From an uncultured Flavobacteriales bacterium (lineage in GTDB: Bacteria > Bacteroidota > Bacteroidia > Flavobacteriales > Weeksellaceae), in NCBI GenBank assembly GCA_937876095.1, contig CALFIE010000064.1, positions 1 to 14,068 on the forward strand: DNA of 14,068 nt, read 5' to 3'. Below are positions 7,997-14,068 of this stretch, piece by piece. Below the pieces are notes generated by a model. It saw only the letters and a program-made list of their open reading frames with translations, searched no databases and was not told where the DNA came from. The first letter of the stretch is position 1; each line of letters starts with the position of its first letter. The position numbers and the translations under genes were made by a program.

Positions 7997-8170
7997 ATGA
8001 CCAAACAAGTTTCATATTTACTAATAATAGCAAGTGCTGCTTTATTAATTTTTGATTTTTATAGGTCAGGATTGAATTTTGATAATGGTCGAATTTTTAA
8101 AAATATTTCAAGCGTTTTATTGATCATTCTTTCAATAGTTAATTTGAGAAATTTAAAAAGTAAATCTTAA
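7997..8170 (+). CDS. 57-residue predicted membrane protein of unknown function
   Basis: An ATG at 7997-7999 opens a 57-codon frame ending in TAA at 8168-8170. The product has two hydrophobic segments: YLLIIASAALLIFDFY (residues 7-22) and ISSVLLIILSIVNL (37-50). They are separated by a polar turn (RSGLNFDNGRIFKN), and the end is basic (RNLKSKS). This is a two-helix hairpin topology, common in small flavobacterial membrane proteins. It is not similar to anything I can name. It lies tightly between two near-identical hairpin repeats, 15 bases after the first and 7 before the second, in the same orientation as its neighbours. The clean hydrophobic pattern and the fit to the spacer support a real gene, but expression is unproven. 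Confidence 0.6.
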   Translation: MTKQVSYLLIIASAALLIFDFYRSGLNFDNGRIFKNISSVLLIILSIVNLRNLKSKS

Positions 8171-8177
8171 TGAAAAC

Positions 8178-8223
8178 AGATTTCAGAAATCAGACAATAG
8201 ATTTGGTCTGAAATCTGAAATCT
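8178..8223. repeat. Hairpin repeat, copy 2, with promoter-like loop
   Basis: AGATTTCAGAAATCAGAC (8178-8195) pairs with GTCTGAAATCTGAAATCT (8206-8223) at 16 of 18 positions, around the loop AATAGATTTG (8196-8205). Loop and right arm repeat copy 1 exactly. The loop holds TAGATTTG (8198-8205), a perfect -7-type box 40 bases before the next start codon. A further degenerate copy of the right-arm word (ATATCTGAAATCT) continues to about 8238, so most of the spacer is repeat. Confidence 0.75.
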
Positions 8224-8245
8224 AATATCTGAAATCTAAAAAAAA

Positions 8246-8731
8246 ATGAAAATAGAAGAATCAACCGCTGTAGAAACCAGTGATTTCAAAATATTAATTT
8301 ATCCTGCAAGCAGAAGTTTGCAAGCAAAAGAAGTGAAAGAAATTACCGAAAAATTATACGATTTTCTTCCAACTTGGAATGCACATGGTAAATCTTTAAC
8401 TTCTTCATTTAAAATAGATTATAAGCAATTTGTCATCATTTCTGTAGATGAAGAAAAAGTACAAGCATCTGGTTGTTCTATGGATTCTTTGAACAGATTG
8501 ATGCGAGAAATAGATAAAGAATATCAATTAGGAATGTTTGATAGAATGAAAGCTTGTTATCGTGAAAACGACGAAATAAAAACCCTGTCTTTAATAGAAT
8601 TCCGAAACAAAATAAAATCGGGCGAACTGCAAAATATTGAAGTTTTCGATTTTTCTAAAGATACCTATGTGAATTATCTTTCGGATTTTCTCTTGCCTTT
8701 AAATAGAAGTTGGGCAGGAAACATCAAATAA
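8246..8731 (+). CDS. Conserved flavobacterial protein of unknown function (often mislabelled ABC transporter ATPase)
   Basis: 161-residue soluble protein with no signal peptide and no membrane helix. I recognise it only as a conserved flavobacterial family. Homologues often carry the name 'ABC transporter ATPase', but there is no Walker A, Walker B or ABC signature here, so that name is not supported. Notable stretches are FKILIYPASRSL (14-25), the central FVIISVDEEKVQASGCSMDSLNRLMREID with one cysteine, and a C-terminal VNYLSDFLLPLNRSWAGNIK. The alternation of beta-like and helical stretches suggests a compact alpha/beta fold. It follows the Fe-S genes on the same strand, but the hairpin repeats between them make co-transcription uncertain. 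Confidence 0.75.
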   Translation: MKIEESTAVETSDFKILIYPASRSLQAKEVKEITEKLYDFLPTWNAHGKSLTSSFKIDYKQFVIISVDEEKVQASGCSMDSLNRLMREIDKEYQLGMFDRMKACYRENDEIKTLSLIEFRNKIKSGELQNIEVFDFSKDTYVNYLSDFLLPLNRSWAGNIK

Positions 8732-8756
8732 TTTTCCTAAACTTGAAATTTTCAGG

Positions 8757-8808
8757 AAACCCTTTTTGCGTTCTAAGCAGAGCCTAAGAATAAACGCAGA
8801 AAGGGTTT
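8757..8808. repeat. 52-base perfect-type hairpin, terminator-like or palindromic element
   Basis: Sixteen bases (8757-8772, AAACCCTTTTTGCGTT) pair with 8793-8808 (AACGCAGAAAGGGTTT) with one G-U pair, around a 20-base loop. There is no T-tract after it. A smaller hairpin just upstream, TTTCCT (8733-8738) with AGGAAA (8754-8759), shares bases with it and is followed by CCCTTTTT, so the two folds compete. Together they probably end transcription of the upstream gene. The length and the symmetric arms also fit a small mobile palindrome. The last TTT of the right arm belongs to the -33 box of the next promoter. Confidence 0.65.
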
Positions 8809-8836
8809 GTTGATAAAAATAACTACCCTATATTTG
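8806..8836 (+). promoter_or_regulatory. Strong Bacteroidota-type promoter of the glycan cassette
   Basis: TTTG (8806-8809), a 19-base spacer, and TATATTTG (8829-8836) match the Bacteroidota sigma-ABfr consensus TTTG-N19-TAnnTTTG at every fixed position. Transcription should begin a few bases after 8836, leaving a leader of about 10 bases before the ATG at 8853. This is the best promoter in the window and indicates that the glycan genes are an independent transcription unit. Confidence 0.8.
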
Positions 8837-8852
8837 TAGTACAAATTTTGAT

Positions 8853-9977
8853 ATGCGTTACAAAATTCTTTTCATTTCTTCTTGGTTTCCCAACAAATTA
8901 GAGCCAACCAATGGAAATTTTGTGCAGCGTCATGCAGAAGCAGCTGCACTTTTTCACGACGTAGAAATTTTGCACGCAATTGGTGATTTTCATCAAAAAG
9001 AGAAATATTTTTTTGATGATACAATAATTAATGGAATTCGCACACTAATTGTGTATTACCGAAATACCAAAAATCCATTGCTCAATTTTTATAGAAGAAT
9101 GAAAGCCTACCAATTAGGTTACCAAAAAATGCAAAAACCAGATTTGGTACACGGAAATGTTTTGCACAATAACCTGTTTTTTGCAGTCTATCTCAAAAAA
9201 AAGTTCGGGATTCCATTTGTTGTAACAGAACATTGGACTGTTCTTAGAAAAATCAATGAGAAAATCACTCCAAATTCTGTAAAAAGAACTGCTAGAATTA
9301 TTGGGAACCGTGCCAATCACTTATTACCCGTGAGTAAAGATTTATCACAAGGTTTACAAAATCTGGGCATTAAAACTAAGATGAAAGTAATACCAAATGT
9401 AGTAAATACACATTTGTTTTTGCCCAAAAAAGGAGAAAATCAGATTCCAGTTTTTATACATATTTCTAATTTGATTCCGAGAAAAAATGCCGATAAAATT
9501 TTGCAAGTCGCCATCAAACTTTGGGAAAAAGGAGAAAAATTTAGATTACAAATTGGTGGAGATGGTGATATTTCTTCTTTAATGAAAATAAGAAACAATA
9601 CCAATTTTAAAGAAAATATTGAGGTTTTTGGGATTCAAACATTACCACAAATAGCCGACAGAATGCAGAGATCAGATTGTTTTATTCTTTTCAGTTCAGA
9701 TGAAAACCAACCTTGTGTAATAGCAGAAGCTTTTGCGAGCGGAATTTCGGTTATATCTACCAATGTTGGTGGAATTGGAGAGTTTTTCCCTCCTAATTTT
9801 GGGATTTTATTGCCAAAAGTTGATGAAGATTTATTAGAAAAAGCAATGCTTCAATTTATGCACGAAAGAAATAGAGCGACTAAAGATGAATTCGCAAGTT
9901 ATGCTCAAGAGAATTTTTCGCAAGAAGCAATTGGTAAACAATTATCTGAAATCTATAAAGCTGTTTTATATGTTTAA
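8853..9977 (+). CDS. Family 4 glycosyltransferase (GT-B fold)
   Basis: 374-residue retaining glycosyltransferase that moves a sugar from a nucleotide-sugar to an acceptor, probably a lipid-linked surface glycan at the inner face of the inner membrane. The N-terminal half has the GT4 opening KILFISSWFPNKLEPTNGNF, with the Gly-rich turn near 21, and TEHW at 125-128. The hinge PNVVN is at 181-185. In the C-terminal donor domain, R210-K211 is the expected phosphate-binding pair, and the E-x7-E motif is complete (E284...E292, in ENQPCVIAEAFASG), followed by STNVGGIGE. The length is normal for GT4. There are no membrane helices, so it is cytoplasmic or membrane-associated. Its last codons overlap the start of the AsnB-like gene by eight bases, which implies translational coupling. 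Donor and acceptor sugars cannot be told from the sequence. Confidence 0.9.
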   Translation: MRYKILFISSWFPNKLEPTNGNFVQRHAEAAALFHDVEILHAIGDFHQKEKYFFDDTIINGIRTLIVYYRNTKNPLLNFYRRMKAYQLGYQKMQKPDLVHGNVLHNNLFFAVYLKKKFGIPFVVTEHWTVLRKINEKITPNSVKRTARIIGNRANHLLPVSKDLSQGLQNLGIKTKMKVIPNVVNTHLFLPKKGENQIPVFIHISNLIPRKNADKILQVAIKLWEKGEKFRLQIGGDGDISSLMKIRNNTNFKENIEVFGIQTLPQIADRMQRSDCFILFSSDENQPCVIAEAFASGISVISTNVGGIGEFFPPNFGILLPKVDEDLLEKAMLQFMHERNRATKDEFASYAQENFSQEAIGKQLSEIYKAVLYV

Positions 9978-11625
9978 AGGGTTTGAAATACAACTTAAAA
10001 ACAATCAAATACAATATAATGTGTATTTTGATCCTCTATTTGATAATCTTAAATATGAAGATTCGGAGTTTTTAATTGTTCTGGAAGGTTGTATATTCAA
10101 TAAAAGTAAACTACTGCAATTATATGGTTGTGAGGTTTTTAGCAAATTAATCAAGAAATTATATACACAAAAAAAAGAAAATTTCCCCAACGAATTTAGT
10201 GGCGAATTTAGAGGTTTTTTGTGGGATAAAATGAGTAATAAGGTATTCATTTTCAATAACCATACTTCTACCCAAAGAGTTTTTTATCACCAAACAGACG
10301 CACTAGATTTTTATGCAGACACCAATTTAGTACGACTTTCGAAAAAAGTTAAAGATGAAGAAAATACTATTCTATTGCCTAATTCAGACGCTTTTTATCA
10401 ATTAATATCTATTGGTTATGTGTTAGATAAACTCACTCCTATAAAATATTTTTATAGATTATTAGACGCCTCGGTTATTGTTTTAGACTGTAATAATCAT
10501 CTTTTTAAAATTAAGGATTACTACCAATTGTCAGCTGTTACAAATTTTAAAGGAACCAAAGAAGAAGCACTTTCAATTACCGATGAGTTATTTCAAAAAG
10601 CAGTTTCAGAGGAATATCAGAAGGATCTAGAATTAGGAAAGAATCACCTCACAACTTTAAGTGGTGGGTTAGATTCTCGTATGGTTTTGTTTTACGCCTT
10701 GAATGAAAACTACCGAGAAAAACAAAACTTATTTTGTTTTTCACAAAAAAATTATACAGATGAATTGGTTGCAAAAGAAATTGCAAAAGCACAAAATCTA
10801 CCTTTAGAATTTGTATCATTAGAAAATTTTGATTTCATTTCAAATATAGATAAACTCACAAAAATAAGTGAAGGGCTTAACCTGTATATTGGAGCAATTC
10901 ACGCAGACTTTGCAATGTCTAAAATGAGTAAAAAAAACACTGGATTAATACATACTGGACAATTAGGTGGTGCGATTTTGAATTCCTACATAAAATCAAA
11001 ACATCAAAGAATGGTTGATATTTCGTCTTTAATCCAAAATAAAGAATTATATAACAACTGTAAAGATAATATTTTGCCTTATGTAAACGAAAACCAAAGT
11101 GAAGATTTGTTTTTAACTAAAAATTCGGGGTTTAATTCAACCATTTTAGGAAGTTTGGTCTTTAATCAATATTCTTATCAGAGCTCTCCGTTTATGAATA
11201 AAGATTTCTTGAAATTTATATTATCTATTCCTTATGAGTGGCGTTTTAGGAATGCTTTTTACATAGATTGGGTAAAAAAATATTGTAAAGATTCTACGCA
11301 GTTTGTATGGGAAAGAACTCATATGAAACCAAATTCAAAATGGAAAAATTATGTTGGAGAGGTTTTTGTAAGAAGACTTTTTAATTATTATCAATACATA
11401 ACAAATAATGGGCAACAGATAAGTATGTTTCCTTATCAATTTTATTTTGAGAAAAATAATAATATTAAAAAAACTTATGACAATTATTTTAATAATCATC
11501 TAGATTTGCTAAATTATGATATAAAATTAAGGAAGTCTGTAGAAGATTTATATAGAAATAATAATTTTTTCAAAAAAGTTTTTGCAATTCATATTTTGTC
11601 TGTACATAAACTATATTTTTCATAA
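9970..11625 (+). CDS. Asparagine-synthetase-like amide ligase with a degenerate glutaminase domain
   Basis: 551-residue AsnB-related protein. The N-terminal part (about 1-150) keeps the class II amidotransferase outline: EGCIFNK, then FSGEFRGFLWDKMSNKVFIFNNH, then a YADTNLVRL strand. It starts MFKG, so the catalytic Cys2 is missing and glutamine hydrolysis is unlikely. The synthetase domain has an intact PP-loop SGGLDS at 231-236 for ATP/AMP chemistry. The usual second motif GxGxDE is replaced by TGQLGGA (329-335), so substrate handling must differ. It probably forms an amide on a glycan or other carboxylate using free ammonia or an internal amine, as beta-lactam synthetase does with its inactive N-domain (analogy only). 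The start at ATG 9970 is chosen because an upstream in-frame ATG at 9886 would add 28 residues with no family match. The gene overlaps the GT4 gene by eight bases and abuts the flippase gene. Confidence 0.85.
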   Translation: MFKGFEIQLKNNQIQYNVYFDPLFDNLKYEDSEFLIVLEGCIFNKSKLLQLYGCEVFSKLIKKLYTQKKENFPNEFSGEFRGFLWDKMSNKVFIFNNHTSTQRVFYHQTDALDFYADTNLVRLSKKVKDEENTILLPNSDAFYQLISIGYVLDKLTPIKYFYRLLDASVIVLDCNNHLFKIKDYYQLSAVTNFKGTKEEALSITDELFQKAVSEEYQKDLELGKNHLTTLSGGLDSRMVLFYALNENYREKQNLFCFSQKNYTDELVAKEIAKAQNLPLEFVSLENFDFISNIDKLTKISEGLNLYIGAIHADFAMSKMSKKNTGLIHTGQLGGAILNSYIKSKHQRMVDISSLIQNKELYNNCKDNILPYVNENQSEDLFLTKNSGFNSTILGSLVFNQYSYQSSPFMNKDFLKFILSIPYEWRFRNAFYIDWVKKYCKDSTQFVWERTHMKPNSKWKNYVGEVFVRRLFNYYQYITNNGQQISMFPYQFYFEKNNNIKKTYDNYFNNHLDLLNYDIKLRKSVEDLYRNNNFFKKVFAIHILSVHKLYFS

Positions 11626-12870
11626 ATGTTGAGTCTAAAAGAATATATTGGTAATTTTTTTAAAAATAAGGGGCAATATGTTTTTATGTCTCTGCTTATT
11701 GCAAAAATTTGTGGATTTATTTCTTCAGTCATTACAATTAGGCTTTTATCACAAAATGAGTATGGTGTAATTACAATAGTTGCTTCAGTTTTTGCTGTCT
11801 TTGCAACATTTAGTGGTTTTGGTTCGTCACAAGGCTTGCTTCGATTTGGGTCACTCACAAACAAACCTGAAGAGAAAGACCAACTAAATCAATATTTTTT
11901 TTATCAAGGTTTTTTGTATCAAATTCTTTTAAGTGTAATATTTCTTGTCTCGAGTTTGTTTTTCATCAAAAAATATGAAGATATATTAATGATTTTTGTT
12001 TTTTTTACGATAAGATTAATAGGTTTTTATTTTTTCAATCATATACAATCCTATTTTAGAATTCATCATAATAATAAAGAATTTTCATATATAAATAATT
12101 TTGTAAATATTTCTGGACTGATTTTACTTTTTATTTTCACCTATTTTTTAGGTCTAAAAGGTTATTTATTGGCTGTAACTATAACTCCTTTTTTATCTTT
12201 GTTTTGGTTTTTCAAACTTAAAAATTTCAAATTTTCGATGATTAAATTAGATAAAAAAGAGCTGTGGTTTTATTGCTTCCATGCAGTAATTACTGCTTTT
12301 TTTTCTGACTTTCTATTTTCTTTAGATATATTATTATTGGGGTTTTTAATTAATGAAAATGCGGTTGCTAGTTACAAAGTTGCCATTATTATTCCAGCTA
12401 ATCTCACCTTTCTGGCAATATCTATGTTACAAACAGATTTTCCTAAATTAACACAACAATCTACCAATATTTCTTTTTTAAAAAATTATATTACCAATTA
12501 TTACAAAATATTTACACCTATTTGCATCATTTTATTTTTGGTAGGATATTTTTTTTCAAAAGAAATTTTAACGTTTTTTTTTAGCAAAAACTACAATAGA
12601 GAAACTGAAGTTTTCACCATATTATTATTTGCATTTCTTATGAATATGCTTTTGAGAAATTTGTATGGAAATTTAATCTCTGCCGTAGGTAAAATGAAAT
12701 ATAATACAGTTATTTCAGTTGTTACATTGACGGTTTTATTGTGTGCAGCATTTATTTTAGTGCCTAAATATCAGGTTTTAGGAATGGGAATAAGTGTCTT
12801 ATTATCGATGTTGATTTCAGGATTCTTAGCTTTGTATTTCTTTTATAGATATTTGAAAACGTTGAAATAA
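11626..12870 (+). CDS. Wzx-type polysaccharide flippase (MOP superfamily)
   Basis: 414-residue polytopic inner-membrane protein, mostly hydrophobic, with roughly 12 membrane helices. It fits oligosaccharide/lipid-linked-glycan flippases that move undecaprenyl-linked units to the periplasm. The opening is typical of the family: a basic amphipathic start, then MSLLIAKICGFISSVITIRL followed by LSQNEYGVI, and later GSSQGLLRFG. Length is normal. Its ATG follows the TAA of the AsnB-like gene with no gap, so the two are surely one operon. Base composition is extreme: I count 11, 17 and 10 G+C in the 60-base blocks starting at 12001, 12241 and 12481, against 28 in the block at 7321. Membrane-protein codon bias explains part of this. 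Recent transfer, common for surface-glycan loci, may explain the rest. Confidence 0.88.
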   Translation: MLSLKEYIGNFFKNKGQYVFMSLLIAKICGFISSVITIRLLSQNEYGVITIVASVFAVFATFSGFGSSQGLLRFGSLTNKPEEKDQLNQYFFYQGFLYQILLSVIFLVSSLFFIKKYEDILMIFVFFTIRLIGFYFFNHIQSYFRIHHNNKEFSYINNFVNISGLILLFIFTYFLGLKGYLLAVTITPFLSLFWFFKLKNFKFSMIKLDKKELWFYCFHAVITAFFSDFLFSLDILLLGFLINENAVASYKVAIIIPANLTFLAISMLQTDFPKLTQQSTNISFLKNYITNYYKIFTPICIILFLVGYFFSKEILTFFFSKNYNRETEVFTILLFAFLMNMLLRNLYGNLISAVGKMKYNTVISVVTLTVLLCAAFILVPKYQVLGMGISVLLSMLISGFLALYFFYRYLKTLK

Positions 12871-12888
12871 AAAATAGTTTTAACTTTG
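12862..12888 (+). promoter_or_regulatory. Promoter of the small lipoprotein gene, at its start codon
   Basis: TAACTTTG (12881-12888) is an exact -7 box. GTTG with TTG at 12862-12864 is a plausible -33 with a 16-base gap, slightly short. The ATG at 12895 lies only six bases after the -7 box, so the transcript would have almost no leader. Confidence 0.6.
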
Positions 12889-12894
12889 CTACTT

Positions 12895-13398
12895 ATGAAA
12901 AATCTTTTTTTTGGTGGTGTCTTACTATTTTTGGTGTTTTGGTCGTGCAGAAACAGCGATGATTCTGTACAACAAATCGATCAGGTGATGAATCTTTATA
13001 TTGATTCTTTAGGAAAAGACATGCTGAATTCCAAAATTTCGGGTTCGTATTACAGCGTTACGATGAATGATGTTTTGGGAAGCAAAGATTACGCTCCAGT
13101 TACTGTAAATATCAAAAAAAACACTGATACCATTGCTTATCTGGAATATGTAGCTGGAGCAAAACGACTTTTGATAGACTCAATAAATCCAGATAACAAA
13201 AAATATGCGTCGGTAATTGCTTTGGCAATGACCAAAAAAGTGGCAGGTTCTAACACCACCAAAACCACCAAAGATACCATGAGAATTATCTATTCTTCTA
13301 CACCGCAGCAATTTGAAATCAGTAGTCTGTATTACAACAACGTTTTGGTGTTCAGTAAAACATCAGGACAGCCAAACATCATCAAAATCGTAAAATAA
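12895..13398 (+). CDS. Small predicted lipoprotein of unknown function
   Basis: 167-residue exported protein. From the ATG at 12895 the N-terminus is MKNLFFGGVLLFLVFWSC, a short basic start and hydrophobic core ending in Cys18. This is a lipoprotein signal with a relaxed lipobox (FWSC), as often seen in Bacteroidota. The mature part begins with an acidic, serine-rich linker (RNSDDSVQQIDQ), consistent with an outer-membrane tether. The rest is polar and beta-rich, with no motif I can assign. A TTG nine bases earlier is in frame but lies inside the -7 box, so it was rejected as the start. The gene lies between the glycan cassette and serS on the same strand and appears to have its own promoter. 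Confidence 0.75.
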   Translation: MKNLFFGGVLLFLVFWSCRNSDDSVQQIDQVMNLYIDSLGKDMLNSKISGSYYSVTMNDVLGSKDYAPVTVNIKKNTDTIAYLEYVAGAKRLLIDSINPDNKKYASVIALAMTKKVAGSNTTKTTKDTMRIIYSSTPQQFEISSLYYNNVLVFSKTSGQPNIIKIVK

Positions 13399-13403
13399 TT
13401 ACG

Positions 13404-13411
13404 TAAATTTG
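13404..13411 (+). promoter_or_regulatory. -7 promoter element upstream of serS
   Basis: TAAATTTG is an exact TAnnTTTG match six bases after the lipoprotein stop and 93 bases before the serS ATG. No clear TTTG lies 19 bases upstream, so the element is plausible rather than proven. If used, the serS leader would contain the whole palindromic repeat that follows. Confidence 0.45.
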
Positions 13412-13425
13412 CAACTGTAATTTGA

Positions 13426-13497
13426 AATTTGAGATTAATAATTTGAAATTGTTTCAAAATAGTAAAATCTCAAATCTCAAATCGTTAATCTCAAATT
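13426..13497. repeat. Intergenic palindrome (TTTGAGATT-type) before serS
   Basis: AATTTGAGATTAA (13426-13438) is the exact inverse of TTAATCTCAAATT (13485-13497). Between them, TTTGAAA (13442-13448) and TTTCAAA (13452-13458) form a small inner hairpin, and the word ATCTCAA recurs in tandem around 13468-13480. The element ends eight bases before the serS start codon. There is no T-tract terminator. It is the same style of element as the other palindromic spacers in this window but uses a different word. Confidence 0.65.
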
Positions 13498-13504
13498 ATA
13501 AAAA

Positions 13505-14068
13505 ATGTTACAAGTAAGTTTTTTGCGCGACGAAAAAACGCGCGTTTTGGAAGGTCTTAAAAAAAGAAATTTCAAAAATTTGGAATTGGTAGATGAAGCC
13601 ATCCTTTTAGATGACGAAAGAAGAAAAACCCAACAAGAACTGGATTCGCAATTGGCGGAAATCAACAAGATTTCCAAAGAAATTGGAATCCTAATGAAAG
13701 AAGGCAAAAAAGAAGAAGCAGAAAATGCTAAATCTACAACTGCGCAATACAAAGAATCGTCTAAAGAACTTACTGCAAAACTATCTGAAACAGAAACTGC
13801 TCTACAACATATTCTGTACCAAATCCCGAACATTCCATACGAAAAAGTGAAAGCTGGAGTTTCTGCAGATGATAACGAAATTGTCTATCAATCTCACGAA
13901 GTTCAAGGTTTGGGAGAAGGCGCAATTCCGCATTGGGAATTAGCGAAAAAATATAATTTGATCGATTTTGAACTCGGCGTGAAAATCGCAGGTGCAGGTT
14001 TTCCAGTTTATTTGGGAAAAGGTGCAAGATTGCAACGTGCACTTGTACAATATTTTTTAGATAAAAAT
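13505..14068 (+). CDS. serS: Seryl-tRNA synthetase, N-terminal part (cut by window end)
   Basis: Class II aminoacyl-tRNA synthetase that charges tRNA-Ser (and tRNA-Sec where present) with serine in the cytoplasm. 188 of an expected 420-odd codons are present from the ATG at 13505 and the frame is open at the window edge. The N-terminus MLQVSFLRDEKTRVLEGLKK leads into the long charged coiled-coil arm (about 30-102) that grips the tRNA-Ser variable arm. The linker QIPNIP (106-111) and the start of the catalytic domain follow, with PHWELAKKYNLIDFE (142-156) and AGAGFPVYLGKGARLQRAL (162-180). Motifs 2 and 3 lie beyond the window. Identity is clear. The preceding 106-base spacer carries a palindromic repeat and a candidate -7 element. 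Confidence 0.96.
   Translation, partial: MLQVSFLRDEKTRVLEGLKKRNFKNLELVDEAILLDDERRKTQQELDSQLAEINKISKEIGILMKEGKKEEAENAKSTTAQYKESSKELTAKLSETETALQHILYQIPNIPYEKVKAGVSADDNEIVYQSHEVQGLGEGAIPHWELAKKYNLIDFELGVKIAGAGFPVYLGKGARLQRALVQYFLDKN

Noticed and set aside
7927..8243. CRISPR-like array from the recurring GAAATCTGAAATC words
   Set aside because: There are only two main repeat units, no regularly spaced unique spacers, and a small gene lies between them.
8246..8731. ABC transporter ATPase, the name homologues often carry
   Set aside because: At 161 residues with no Walker A, Walker B or ABC signature, the sequence does not support an ATPase.
9886..9969. Upstream in-frame start for the AsnB-like gene, adding 28 residues
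   Set aside because: It would overlap the GT4 gene by 92 bases, and the added residues do not look like the start of a class II amidotransferase domain. The ATG at 9970 gives an eight-base overlap normal for coupled genes.
12886..12894. TTG start three codons upstream for the lipoprotein
   Set aside because: The TTG lies inside an exact -7 promoter box, and the ATG at 12895 gives a cleaner lipoprotein signal.

Overview
The window looks like chromosome from a Bacteroidota member of the Flavobacteriia, probably Weeksellaceae (Chryseobacterium/Cloacibacterium-like). The evidence is the low G+C, the absence of Shine-Dalgarno sites (starts are preceded by A-rich stretches), several exact matches to the Bacteroidota -7 promoter element TAnnTTTG, and a gene set and order that resemble flavobacterial genomes. 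The genus is inference.

Layout. (1) 1-2138, minus strand: lon, encoding the ATP-dependent Lon protease. It is cut by the window edge just after the catalytic serine. (2) 2139-2508: a divergent 370-base spacer with a palindrome near the lon start and, in its middle, a segment that folds like a small structured RNA. (3) 2509-4653, plus strand: a membrane-anchored PpiD/SurA-type foldase with a parvulin domain, closed by an intrinsic terminator. (4) 4764-8731: a run of mlaD-like MCE protein, membrane 4Fe-4S protein, CCG-domain Fe-S protein, a 57-residue membrane protein and a conserved flavobacterial protein. The Fe-S pair resembles an HdrD/HdrE-like quinone-linked electron-transfer module divided over two genes. 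The spacers in this stretch carry short palindromic repeats. (5) 8853-12870: a compact three-gene surface-glycan cassette made of a GT4 glycosyltransferase, an asparagine-synthetase-like protein and a Wzx-type flippase. It has its own strong promoter, overlapping or abutting genes, and a markedly more AT-rich second half. (6) 12895-13398: a small lipoprotein whose promoter sits almost on its start codon. (7) 13505 to the end: the first 188 codons of serS.

Functionally, Lon and the PpiD-like foldase form a divergent proteostasis pair. MlaD and the Fe-S proteins are envelope or inner-membrane functions. The GT4/AsnB-like/Wzx cassette probably adds or modifies a lipid-linked surface glycan and moves it across the inner membrane. 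It sits between otherwise housekeeping-type genes and looks like the accessory part of the window. The most unusual items are the AsnB-like protein, which lacks both the glutaminase cysteine and the usual GxGxDE motif; the pair of near-identical hairpins that bracket the 57-residue gene and carry a promoter-like box in their loops; and the RNA-like segment beside lon. No CRISPR array, tRNA, rRNA or transposase was seen.
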